Source: Bizionia myxarmorum (GTDB taxonomy: Bacteria; Bacteroidota; Bacteroidia; Flavobacteriales; Flavobacteriaceae). From it: 64,000 nucleotides of DNA. Positions 55,071-63,575 of the stretch are shown piece by piece. The stretch covers positions 124,001 through 188,000 of the forward strand of contig NZ_VSKK01000004.1 of assembly GCF_008086205.1 (NCBI RefSeq). The letters are read 5' to 3'. The position numbers and the translations under genes are program-made. The notes under the pieces are model-generated. The model saw only the letters and a list, made by a program, of their open reading frames with translations. It made no database searches and was not told the origin of the DNA. Position 1 is the first letter of the stretch. Each line of letters opens with the position of its first letter.

Positions 55071-56318
55071 TTAAAGACTCAACGGAACATCATACGCCAT
55101 TTCTTTTCTTCGGAATAAAAATTCACCATTACGTACTGAAGCTAAAACATCTACTCTTTTACGCATGGCTTCATAAACTGTACTTTCGTTTAAAACAATG
55201 AAGTTTGCTGCTTTACCAACGTCTAAACCGTAACTATCTTGAATATTTAAACAACGTGCGCCATTATAGGTAATTAAATCGAAATTTGTCTTTACATCTT
55301 CCGAAGACATTATTTGAGCTAAATGAATTCCGTTATCTAAAATATTCATCATATTACCATTACCCATTGGATACCAAGGGTCATTAATGGAATCTTGTGC
55401 AAAAGCAACGTTAATTCCGTACTCGATAAACTCTTTTACGCGGGTTAATCCTCGACGCTTAGGATAGGTATCTTGACGACCCTGTAAATAAGCATTTTCT
55501 GTTGGACAAGCAATAAAATTCATCTTAGTCTTTTGAAATATGTCGAGCATCCTAAACGCATAGGAATCGTCTGCCGAACCAAACGAACAGGTATGACTTG
55601 CCGTAGTTCTGCTACCATAATCTTCCATATAGACAAGTCCATTTAATAACTCTACAAATCGGGAATGCGGATCATCGGTTTCGTCACAATGAACATCAAT
55701 CATCTTGTCATATTTTAGCGCCAGTTTAACGATATCATGAATAGATTTTTCTCCAAATTCTCTTGCAGGTTCGTAATGTGGAATGCCTCCTACAACATCG
55801 GCTCCCATTTTAAGTGCTTCTTCAACCAACTCAACACCTCCTTTATACATATACATGCCTTCTTGTGGAAAAGCCACAATTTGTATATCAACTTTATCCT
55901 TTAGATCTTCTTTCATTTCCAACATCGCTTTTAATGCTGTAAAGTTTGGGTCGGTAACATCTATATGAGTTCTAATGTGCTGTACACCTTGCGAAACCTC
56001 ATCTTGAATTCCCTTCATAGCCAATCTTTTTACACTTTCTACCGTTAGCGTTTTTTTGAATTGTGGCCATAATTCAATGGCTTCAAATAAGGTACCAGAA
56101 CCAGCACCTTCTTGTCCTAGTTCAGATAAAGTATATACATAATCTAAATGTAAATGTGGATCTACATAAGGTGGCAAAACGAGTTTTCCGTTAAGGTCTA
56201 TTTCTTCGTCACATTTTGGTAAATTTGTACCGATGTGGGTAATTTTACCATTCTCAACAATTAGTTCTGTTGCGTTGTCGTTGTGATAAATTTTCGCATT
56301 AAAAAACTTTTTTTTCAT
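55071..56318 (-). CDS. codA: Cytosine deaminase-type amidohydrolase
   Basis: Deaminates cytosine to uracil, or a related base or ring substrate; 415 residues, as in E. coli CodA. Metal and catalytic residues: DPHLHLDYVYT; HIRTHIDVTDPN; MIDVHCDETDDPH with the catalytic Glu; SHTCSFGS; and the late Asp in VAFAQDSINDPW. The close match to the CodA pattern HxHLD, HxDE and QDxxxDPWYPxG supports the name, though isocytosine or triazine deaminases share it. Upstream gene of a pair with the MFS transporter, suggesting import or export of the base plus its use. Confidence 0.87.
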   Translation of the reverse strand: MKKKFFNAKIYHNDNATELIVENGKITHIGTNLPKCDEEIDLNGKLVLPPYVDPHLHLDYVYTLSELGQEGAGSGTLFEAIELWPQFKKTLTVESVKRLAMKGIQDEVSQGVQHIRTHIDVTDPNFTALKAMLEMKEDLKDKVDIQIVAFPQEGMYMYKGGVELVEEALKMGADVVGGIPHYEPAREFGEKSIHDIVKLALKYDKMIDVHCDETDDPHSRFVELLNGLVYMEDYGSRTTASHTCSFGSADDSYAFRMLDIFQKTKMNFIACPTENAYLQGRQDTYPKRRGLTRVKEFIEYGINVAFAQDSINDPWYPMGNGNMMNILDNGIHLAQIMSSEDVKTNFDLITYNGARCLNIQDSYGLDVGKAANFIVLNESTVYEAMRKRVDVLASVRNGEFLFRRKEMAYDVPLSL

Positions 56319-56437
56319 TGTCCGTTTATTTTATGTTATTATTTAAGTTTAAAGATACTTTTAAAGCTTGTGTTTTGAAATGACACAGGTAAGTTGAACA
56401 ATAAATTACAAAAAAAAAAATGTTCTTAAAAAGCGTA

Positions 56438-56481
56438 AATAAAATAGATAATTGATTTTTAAATCAATTATCTATTTTATT
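56438..56481 (-). terminator. Perfect 21-bp inverted repeat after dps
   Basis: AT-rich arms 56438-56458 and 56461-56481 are exact complements separated by two T. It lies 22 bases after the dps stop and probably ends that transcript or protects its 3' end. Confidence 0.7.
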
Positions 56482-56502
56482 AAAATTAGTGAAATTCGAA
56501 GT

Positions 56503-56970
56503 TTATTTCAAATACGAATTTAACATCCAAAGGGTTTTTTCCGTTTCTGTAATGTAGTTGCTCATTAAGCTTACTGTACCTTCATCATTTGTATCGGCAG
56601 CAATAGTTAGAATATGTCGCTCTTTTTCAACTAAAGTTCTAAAATTATTAACTACAACCTCTACGCCTTTTGTACCATCTGATACATTTTTTTCTTCTTT
56701 AATTTGTGTTGTTGCAAGATAATCTGTATAAGTATGTAAAGGCTCGCCTTCTAATGTAAGAATACGCTCTGCAATTTCATCAATTTTTATGAAAGCATCT
56801 TTATAAAGCTCTTCAAACTTATCGTGTAATTCAAAAAACTTTCTACCTTTAATGTTCCAATGTAAACCTCTTAAGTTTTGATAAAAGATTTCATAATCTG
56901 CCAATAAGATGTTTAATTCAACAACTAATACTTCAGCTTTTTTACTATCTAATCCTACTAAGTTTTTCAT
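56503..56970 (-). CDS. dps: Dps-family ferritin-like DNA-protection protein
   Basis: 155 residues, one four-helix domain. The ferroxidase residues at the dimer interface are seen in LRGLHWNIKGRKFFELHDKF (His, His, Asp) and EIAERILTLEGEP (Glu). It stores iron using hydrogen peroxide and shields DNA. A TATCTTTG box lies 28 bases upstream of the start and a perfect hairpin lies downstream, so it is transcribed alone. Confidence 0.95.
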   Translation of the reverse strand: MKNLVGLDSKKAEVLVVELNILLADYEIFYQNLRGLHWNIKGRKFFELHDKFEELYKDAFIKIDEIAERILTLEGEPLHTYTDYLATTQIKEEKNVSDGTKGVEVVVNNFRTLVEKERHILTIAADTNDEGTVSLMSNYITETEKTLWMLNSYLK

Positions 56971-56997
56971 ATCATTTGTGTTTTTAAATTATTATTT

Positions 56998-57005
56998 CAA
57001 AGATA
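56998..57005 (-). promoter_or_regulatory. -7 box TATCTTTG for dps
   Basis: TAnnTTTG match 28 bases before the dps ATG. No OxyR-like palindrome could be confirmed. Confidence 0.55.
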
Positions 57006-57085
57006 TGATAATTGTTACGTATTGGCAATGAACTTGGGCAGTTGAAGGTTAATTTTTGTTGATTATTTGGATAAAAAAAACTCAT

Positions 57086-58162
57086 TTATTGCTTCACAAC
57101 TACAGTTCTGTGTGGAAATGGAATTTCAATTCCCTCATTATGAAAACGTTTTTTTACTGTTTCAAAAACATCTCTTTTTATGGCAATAGATTTTGAATAG
57201 TTCTCAGCCCAAGCCCAGGCTCGTAATACAACGGCAGAGTCACCGAATTCTATAAGTGCTGTTCTAATCATTGGTTCTCCTTCTTGTTTTTGCTCTTCGG
57301 TTCGATTATCCAAAATAAATGGATGCTTCTCACATTCTTCTCTTAGAATCTGTTTTGCAAGGTCAACATCACTATCATACGAAATACCGATGACTATATA
57401 CTCACAGCACTTTTGTTCATCTAAATCAAAATTTTCTATATTGGCCTTGTTAATTACCGCATTAGGTATAATGATTCTTCGGTTTTTCCAGGTACGGATT
57501 ACAGTATGGCGCAAAGTAATATCTGTAACGCTGCCTGTTACTGAATCTCCTATAGCAACTATATCACCAACTTTAAAAGGTTTAAAAGCAATAATAAACA
57601 AGCCACCTATTACGTTAGACAAGGCTTCTTGAGAAGCAAGACCTACAACAAGCGCAGCAACACCTGCGCCACCTAAAGCGGTTTGCGCAACGCCTTTAAG
57701 TGAAGGAAACGCTAACAGACACATCATAATACCGATAAAATAAATACCGACTAAAGCTAGATACCTTAAAAATTTAAAACTGGTTGGGTCTTGTTGGGTT
57801 GCTATCCTTTTTTTTATATCATTTTGAAACCACATATTTGTTGTAGTGGCAGCAATAATGGTAAGTGATAACACGACACCTAGATACAACGCTAATTTAA
57901 AATTATCGACCAAGACAGTCTGTTTGCTCTCGTCAACAACTAAATAGGTTAATGCTATTAAACCTAGTACCAACCATAATGTATTAAGAATGCGTTTTAA
58001 AAGACTTAAAGGCTTTGATCTTTCTCCAGGAAATCGCTCCTGTTGCTCTTTTTTAAGCCAGCGATGTAGTTTGTTTGTCAAAAACCGTAAGGTGATGATT
58101 ATTGCAATGACGATTACGCCAAAGATGATATCAAATTTGTAAGTGTTTAAAAATTCTATCAT
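57086..58162 (-). CDS. MscS-family mechanosensitive channel
   Basis: 358 residues. N-terminal helix pairs precede the MscS pore helix (AQTALGGAGVAALVVGLASQ) and the beta domain (IAFKPFKVGDIVAIGDSVTG), then the C-terminal cage domain (IVIGISYDSDVDLAKQILRE). It is longer than the copy at 33572 and has about four extra N-terminal helices with a basic loop (HRWLKKEQQERFPGERSKP). It probably responds to osmotic stress, like its neighbours Dps and Cls. Confidence 0.9.
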   Translation of the reverse strand: MIEFLNTYKFDIIFGVIVIAIIITLRFLTNKLHRWLKKEQQERFPGERSKPLSLLKRILNTLWLVLGLIALTYLVVDESKQTVLVDNFKLALYLGVVLSLTIIAATTTNMWFQNDIKKRIATQQDPTSFKFLRYLALVGIYFIGIMMCLLAFPSLKGVAQTALGGAGVAALVVGLASQEALSNVIGGLFIIAFKPFKVGDIVAIGDSVTGSVTDITLRHTVIRTWKNRRIIIPNAVINKANIENFDLDEQKCCEYIVIGISYDSDVDLAKQILREECEKHPFILDNRTEEQKQEGEPMIRTALIEFGDSAVVLRAWAWAENYSKSIAIKRDVFETVKKRFHNEGIEIPFPHRTVVVKQ

Positions 58163-58390
58163 AGCTCTTGGTTGTTTTTAACTTTATACTAAATGTTAGT
58201 TATATATCTTAATAAAAGGCACGTTTTGATTCCTGAAATAATATTTGCAACAGGAAAAGCAGGTAAAATCAATCCGATTAACCTAATAATAATAATAATG
58301 CTGACACCTGCTTCTCCAATTATTTTTTACGCCCTTGCACACCTCCAAAACATTTAAAAATCTTCCATTAATCCATGATTTTAATCAATG

Positions 58391-59845
58391 TTATAAAAAT
58401 GGCGATAATAATCGAACCATCCTTTCCCATAAATGAATATATTTTGGTCTATTTAACCAAACTTGGGCATCAATTAATTGAGATACTTCTAAATCGTTAT
58501 TAAAAGCTTCAGTAAGTTGTGCTGCAATATTTTTGCTATATACAATGGCATTCACTTCAAAATTGAGGTCAAAACTTCTGTAATCCATGTTTGCAGAACC
58601 AACGATGGCAACATCATCATCAATTACCATTGTTTTGGCATGTACAAATCCTTTATTATATCTGTAAATTTTGGCGCCAACATCAAGCAATTCTGTATAA
58701 TAAGCATTTGCCGCAGCGTTAACCATTTTAGAATCTGATATACCTGGAATTAAAATCTTAACATCTAATCCGCCTTTAATGGCAATAATTAAAGCGTCCA
58801 TTAAGCTTTCATCTGGAATAAAATACGGACTCGTAATGTAGATGCTTTCTTTGGCTGAATTTATGGCTTCTAAAAGTGAGTAGAAAATAACTGGCTGCTT
58901 GCTATCTGGTCCTGAAGCTGCAATCTGTACAATTTCATCTGAAATAACTTCATGTTTAGTTTTGTCTATAAAATAGATGTCGGAATATTGAAAAGGTGTT
59001 CTGCTACAAAAATTCCAATCTCCCATAAATAGGTATTGTAAATAAGCTGTGGCTTGGCCTTTAATCATTAAATGTGTGTCTCGCCAATACAAATGGTTTT
59101 CTCTATTTAAATCGTTTCGGTATTTATCGCTCATATTAATACCACCTACAAAACCTACTATGCCGTCAATAACTATAATTTTTCTATGGTTTCTATAATT
59201 TAGTCTGTTGGCAAAGGCATACCATTTTATTTTATAAAAAGGTGCGGTTTGAACACCTGCGTCTTGCAGTTTTTTAATGAAGGAATTTCCTAAACCATGA
59301 CTTCCAAAATCATCATACATAAAACGAACTTCAACACCTCCTTTTGCTTTTTTAATGAGAATATCAGCCACTTGATTTCCAGTTATGTCATCTTCATAAA
59401 TATAATATTCAATATGAATATGAGATGTTGCATTTTCAAGTTCTTTTAATACTATTGGAAATTTTTCGTCTCCATTTATTAAGAGTTTTACCGCATTGCT
59501 ACCTGTTAATGGACTATAACCAGCACGACGAATAAATTCTATTAACGTTTTACTTTTTTGCGGAATTAAACCTGAATTGCTTACTGCTTCAGAATACAAA
59601 TTCATTCTGGTTGTAATGCGATCTCGAAGTTGTTCGTCTTCCGCTATTTTTTTTGAATATAGTTTTCGTTTTCGATAATTTACTCCAACCGAAAAATAAA
59701 ATATAGTTCCAATAATAGGCAGAAAAACAATGAAAAGAATATATGCCAAAGCTTTGGTGCTACTTCGTGTATCATACAACACTCTAGAAATAACTAGAAT
59801 GATAATGAGGACGTAAAATGCTTCAGCTATTAAAACCCAATTCAT
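58391..59845 (-). CDS. cls: Cardiolipin synthase
   Basis: 484 residues. Two N-terminal membrane helices (AFYVLIIILVISRVLYD and LAYILFIVFLPIIGTIFYF) are followed by two phospholipase-D domains with complete HKD motifs: HRKIIVIDGIVGFVGGIN and HAKTMVIDDDVAIVGSANMD. It condenses two phosphatidylglycerols to cardiolipin at the inner membrane. Third gene of an apparent operon TRIC-pirin-cls with gaps of 32 and 34 bases. Confidence 0.94.
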   Translation of the reverse strand: MNWVLIAEAFYVLIIILVISRVLYDTRSSTKALAYILFIVFLPIIGTIFYFSVGVNYRKRKLYSKKIAEDEQLRDRITTRMNLYSEAVSNSGLIPQKSKTLIEFIRRAGYSPLTGSNAVKLLINGDEKFPIVLKELENATSHIHIEYYIYEDDITGNQVADILIKKAKGGVEVRFMYDDFGSHGLGNSFIKKLQDAGVQTAPFYKIKWYAFANRLNYRNHRKIIVIDGIVGFVGGINMSDKYRNDLNRENHLYWRDTHLMIKGQATAYLQYLFMGDWNFCSRTPFQYSDIYFIDKTKHEVISDEIVQIAASGPDSKQPVIFYSLLEAINSAKESIYITSPYFIPDESLMDALIIAIKGGLDVKILIPGISDSKMVNAAANAYYTELLDVGAKIYRYNKGFVHAKTMVIDDDVAIVGSANMDYRSFDLNFEVNAIVYSKNIAAQLTEAFNNDLEVSQLIDAQVWLNRPKYIHLWERMVRLLSPFL

Positions 59846-59879
59846 GTAATACTTTTATGGTCGTATAAAATAACTAGTT

Positions 59880-60761
59880 TTACTTTCTTTTGAATGTTGG
59901 ATAAGGAATGTATTCATCGTCACCTTCTATTTTATCAAATGATTGTGATATCCATTTTTGCTTGGCTTCGCTTATTAATTCTTTATCTGAAGACACAAAA
60001 TTCCAATCAATAAATCGTTCTTCGGGAAACGGTTCGCCTCCAAAAATATAAATGGTACTATTTTCTTGAATTGTAAATTCGCAAAGCGAGCTGTCTTTTG
60101 CTACTAATAATTGTTTAGGTTCATAAATATTCCCTTCGCTTTCTATCGCGCCTTTAAGAATATACAAACCAGATTCACCATAAAGTTCATTACCAATATT
60201 TACCACTTGTTTTGATGTGCTTTTTATTTCTAGCATAAATAATTTACTGAAAACTGGGACTTCTGACTTCTTTCCAAAGGCTTCACCAGCAACTAATTTA
60301 AATTGTAAATCGCCTTCTGTCCAACTTGGAATTTGGTTTTCTTCAATATGAAAAAATTGCGGCTCCATTTGCTCTAAATGTTTTGGCAAGGCCACCCAGA
60401 TTTGTAAACCATGCATAAATAATGGCGAATCTCGCAAATACTCTGGTGTACGTTCAGAATGTACAATACCTTTTCCAGCTGTCATCCAATTTACTGCTCC
60501 TGGTTTTATTTCTACTTCGTTACCAAGCGTATCGCGATGCATAATACTGCCTTCAAATAAAAATGTAAGTGTCGAAAGTCCTATATGTGGATGTGGCATG
60601 ACATCAAAATTTTGTCTTTCGTTTAATTTAACAGGCCCCATGTGGTCTATGTAAATAAAAGGACCTACCATTCGTTTTTGACGAAATGGTAATAAGCGGC
60701 CTACCATAAACTTCCCAATATTGGCAGCTCTTTCTTCAATAATTAGTTGAATGTTTGACAT
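59880..60761 (-). CDS. Pirin-family protein
   Basis: 293 residues, a bicupin. The N-terminal cupin carries metal ligands in DVMPHPHIGLSTLTFLFEG (two His) and GIVHSERTPE (His and Glu). Pirins can act as quercetin dioxygenases or redox-sensing cofactors; the role here is unknown. I start at ATG 60761 (MSNIQLIIEERAANIGKF). The longer frame from 60839 would overlap the upstream TRIC gene by 46 bases and adds residues not seen in pirins. Confidence 0.9.
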   Translation of the reverse strand: MSNIQLIIEERAANIGKFMVGRLLPFRQKRMVGPFIYIDHMGPVKLNERQNFDVMPHPHIGLSTLTFLFEGSIMHRDTLGNEVEIKPGAVNWMTAGKGIVHSERTPEYLRDSPLFMHGLQIWVALPKHLEQMEPQFFHIEENQIPSWTEGDLQFKLVAGEAFGKKSEVPVFSKLFMLEIKSTSKQVVNIGNELYGESGLYILKGAIESEGNIYEPKQLLVAKDSSLCEFTIQENSTIYIFGGEPFPEERFIDWNFVSSDKELISEAKQKWISQSFDKIEGDDEYIPYPTFKRK

Positions 60762-60793
60762 AATTGGTTTCTTAATTAATTTAAATTTAGTGT

Positions 60794-61417
60794 TTATATA
60801 GGCGATTTCGTCGTTTTCCAAATTTTTGGTAAATGCCAATTAAACCTAACCGATAATAATCGTAAAAGGACAACAGAAGCAAGACAAATAATTTCAATGG
60901 GCATTTTGGTCATATCTAACTTCATTAATAGAAAAAATATAATTCCTCCAAAAATACAACTTGTTGCGTAGATTTCCTGTGCGAAGATGAGCGGAATATT
61001 GCTTAAGGAAATATCGCGTATGACACCTCCAAAACATGCTGTAATAGTTCCTAATGCAATACATGAAACAGGATGAAAACCTAATGAAAGTCCTGTTTGA
61101 ATACCAACCACTGTAAAAAAACCAAGCCCAATAGAATCAAAAAACAGTAGGACATTATGATAATTTTTAATCACTGTTTTAAATAATAATGCAGCTATAG
61201 TACTCAATAAAACTATTATGCCGGAACTTAAGTCCATTAACCATTTTACGGGTACTTCTCCAATTAAAATATCGCGTAACGTACCACCCCCCAAAGCGGT
61301 TATAAAAGCAATAATAAAAATGCCGAAAATGTCTAGTTTTTTTTTCATTGCAGCAAAGGTACCCGCAACACTAAAAGCTGCCGTTCCAACAATATCAATA
61401 ACTGTAAGAGATTCCAT
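60794..61417 (-). CDS. TRIC/UPF0126-family cation channel
   Basis: 207 residues with seven helices built as two inverted repeats of three plus one. Each repeat ends in the family's Gly-rich signature: ALGGGTLRDILIGEVPVKWL and CFGGVIRDISLSNIPLIFAQ. Homotrimeric potassium-permeable channels related to animal TRIC have this architecture. First gene of the operon with pirin and cls. Confidence 0.92.
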   Translation of the reverse strand: MESLTVIDIVGTAAFSVAGTFAAMKKKLDIFGIFIIAFITALGGGTLRDILIGEVPVKWLMDLSSGIIVLLSTIAALLFKTVIKNYHNVLLFFDSIGLGFFTVVGIQTGLSLGFHPVSCIALGTITACFGGVIRDISLSNIPLIFAQEIYATSCIFGGIIFFLLMKLDMTKMPIEIICLASVVLLRLLSVRFNWHLPKIWKTTKSPI

Positions 61418-61506
61418 ATATATTTAAATTTAATAGTTCAATGTACGAATGTCGCCAACATTCCAAAAGTTTTTGTATTGTTTAATTTATGCGATTTCTG
61501 ATAATG

Positions 61507-61548
61507 AAAAATTCGTCAGCATAAAATAGTGTATGCTCACGAATTTTT
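61507..61548 (-). terminator. Intrinsic terminator after the dehydrogenase gene
   Basis: AAAAATTCGT pairs with ACGAATTTTT and, past a C/C mismatch, AGCATA pairs with TATGCT around an 8-base loop. It lies 55 bases after the dehydrogenase stop. Confidence 0.7.
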
Positions 61549-61603
61549 TCCAGAATTAGCACTTCCAGTATTAAGTTTTATGGAATGGCTTAAAAAAATA
61601 TTT

Positions 61604-62665
61604 TTATTTCTCTAAATCGACAAGTATTTTTACTTCAGAAGGATCATTTACGAGCGACTCAAAACCTTTCTCAACAATATCTTCCAAGGGGATCACGCTG
61701 GTTACCAGTTTTTCTACAGGTAATCTTCCGCTTCCAATTAAGGCTATAACTTCTGGGAAAATATTACGGTAAGCTGCTGTTCCAATTATGGTTAACTCTC
61801 TTAAGGTTTGATTTAGAGCGTCATGCGTTATTTTCTTTCCAAATAGGGCAACTAATACGGCCGTTCCACCATTTCGAAGGCTGTTAATTCCCGTATCAAA
61901 TGAAGCTTGAACACCTGCCGCATCAATAAAAATATCGGCGCCATGACCTGTAATTTCTCTTATTTTTTTAGAAATATCTTTATCTCTGGCGTCAAATGTA
62001 TGTGTGGCACCAACTTCTTTAGCTTTTTTTAATCTGTTTTCAGAAAGGTCCGATACAAATATTTGTGAAGCACCTGAAGCTATAGCAACTTGAACCGTTA
62101 ACAAACCAATAGGACCTGCGCCAGATACCATAACGGTATCGCCCATTTTCATGCCACTTCGTTGGATGGCGTATGCAGCAACAGCAGCTGGTTCCACAAT
62201 AGCACCTTGTTCAAAAGTCATTTTATCTGGCATTTTATGTACCATATAATCCTCAACTACCACATATTTCGCAAAACCACCATTGGAGGTTAAACCTACA
62301 AAACCTAGTGGTTCAGACAGGTTGTATTCACCTGTAGAAATAAATGAACTTTCTGGGTTTCTAAAAATGGGTTCTACTGTTACGCGGTCTCCTTTTTTTA
62401 TGTTTTTCACCTGATTACCCACTTCTTCAACAACACCCGAAAATTCGTGACCAAGCGTTGTTGTCCCTTGGTGGCCGTTTAATGCATAAGGTTTATCAAC
62501 AGGTATTAATTGTGGTCCATTAGTATATTCATGTAAATCTGATCCACAAATTCCGGTAAATTTTACCGCTATCTTTACTTGATTTTCTTTTGGAGAAGGC
62601 ACTTCCGTCTCTTCCACTCTTATATCCTTTGCTGCGTACCAGCGTGCTGCTTTCATCATGGTCAT
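61604..62665 (-). CDS. Zinc-dependent alcohol dehydrogenase, 2,3-butanediol-dehydrogenase type
   Basis: 353 residues. The start may be the first or third ATG (62665 or 62656); the family usually begins MKAARWY, which favours 62656. Zinc ligands: Cys in TGICGSDLHEY and His-Glu in LGHEFSGVVEEVG. The four-Cys structural zinc site of most alcohol dehydrogenases is missing, as in butanediol dehydrogenases. NAD binding is shown by SGAGPIGLLTVQVAIASGA and VSDLSENRLKKAKE. Acetoin/butanediol interconversion is inferred. Last gene of the DsbA-DoxX-cupin cluster. Confidence 0.85.
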   Translation of the reverse strand: MTMMKAARWYAAKDIRVEETEVPSPKENQVKIAVKFTGICGSDLHEYTNGPQLIPVDKPYALNGHQGTTTLGHEFSGVVEEVGNQVKNIKKGDRVTVEPIFRNPESSFISTGEYNLSEPLGFVGLTSNGGFAKYVVVEDYMVHKMPDKMTFEQGAIVEPAAVAAYAIQRSGMKMGDTVMVSGAGPIGLLTVQVAIASGASQIFVSDLSENRLKKAKEVGATHTFDARDKDISKKIREITGHGADIFIDAAGVQASFDTGINSLRNGGTAVLVALFGKKITHDALNQTLRELTIIGTAAYRNIFPEVIALIGSGRLPVEKLVTSVIPLEDIVEKGFESLVNDPSEVKILVDLEK

Positions 62666-62725
62666 AAATATTTGTTTTTAAAATGCTGTTGATTCCTATT
62701 TAGATATGCCTAGTTTCAATAGGTA

Positions 62726-63019
62726 TTAAAAGAATTCAAATTTTATTGCGATTGGCATCATATGTATACCTTTAAAATCTGAAACTACCTTAATTTGATG
62801 CGTGGTTTTTGGTGGAATTACAAAACCATCTCCCTGTTTTAATATGATATCTTCGTCATTAATTGTTAGAACGCATTCGCCTTCATGTATGAAAAGTATG
62901 GATTCTAAATCTGCACTATGTTTTGGTAACAAATCACCAGCATTGGCTTGCATCTGTTTGATTATTAAGTCTTTACCTGAAGCAATTGATTTAACGTTTG
63001 GTTTCGTTACTTTTTCCAT
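62726..63019 (-). CDS. Small cupin-domain protein
   Basis: 97 residues from ATG 63019 (MEKVTKPNVKSIASGKDL). A longer frame from 63115 adds a Lys/Ser-rich leader unlike cupins. One beta-barrel: GDLLPKHSADLESILFIHEG with His-x-Glu ligands, and GDGFVIPPKTTHQIKVV with the last His. Enzyme or sensor role unknown. It lies between DoxX and dehydrogenase genes, all in one direction. Confidence 0.78.
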   Translation of the reverse strand: MEKVTKPNVKSIASGKDLIIKQMQANAGDLLPKHSADLESILFIHEGECVLTINDEDIILKQGDGFVIPPKTTHQIKVVSDFKGIHMMPIAIKFEFF

Positions 63020-63136
63020 GGTTTTTAATTTTAACGATGATTTTTTCTCTTTTTGATAAATCAAAAGTGTCCCGTTTTTTGTTTTGGTATTTTCCTTTGA
63101 GGAATTTAAAAACACTGTTGCGAGTAATACAGTTAT

Positions 63137-63568
63137 TTAAACGTTTTTTAGTCTGTTTTTATATATCAAATTATCAATTGAAATTTTACCAGCTCCTGCT
63201 ATTAAAATTACTAAATAAATTGCAGAGTAGAGCAGAGGTAATTCCTTATTTGCAAACGGATCGTTTGCATGAAATACTAAAGCTGCTACCAACATGGTGA
63301 TCAATAAAGGAATTGCTGCCAAACGTGTACCAAGTCCCAAAATTAAAAGTATGGAACAAAAGACTTCAGAAAAAACTGTAAGAACTAGTGTTGTGGTAAC
63401 TCCTAGCCCTATCGGGTCCGGAAACTGTATAGGTTCGCTTCCGAACAATGGTGCCATTTTACCGACACCGTGTGTTAACATTAAAGCGCCTCCAGCCATG
63501 CGGAGAATCAATAGGGAGAGGTTTATGTTTTTCGTGTAACTACATGGATTGAATATGTTTTTAATCAT
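63137..63568 (-). CDS. DoxX-family membrane protein
   Basis: 143 residues with four helices. The first helix and loop (LSLLILRMAGGALMLTHGVG, then PIGLGVTTTLVLTVFSEVFC) are the DoxX signature. DoxX-like proteins take part in thiol and oxidative-stress responses. The upstream DsbA-family gene ends 7 bases away, so the two are surely co-transcribed. Confidence 0.87.
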   Translation of the reverse strand: MIKNIFNPCSYTKNINLSLLILRMAGGALMLTHGVGKMAPLFGSEPIQFPDPIGLGVTTTLVLTVFSEVFCSILLILGLGTRLAAIPLLITMLVAALVFHANDPFANKELPLLYSAIYLVILIAGAGKISIDNLIYKNRLKNV

Positions 63569-63575
63569 TATTTTA

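Noticed and set aside
58259-58315. AGCAGGT and ACCTGCT pairing downstream of cls, with an AAT microsatellite between
   Set aside because: Long loop and short arms; I cannot separate it from chance.
60762-60839. Longer pirin start at 60839
   Set aside because: It would overlap the upstream TRIC gene; pirins begin near the INxGxF segment that follows ATG 60761.
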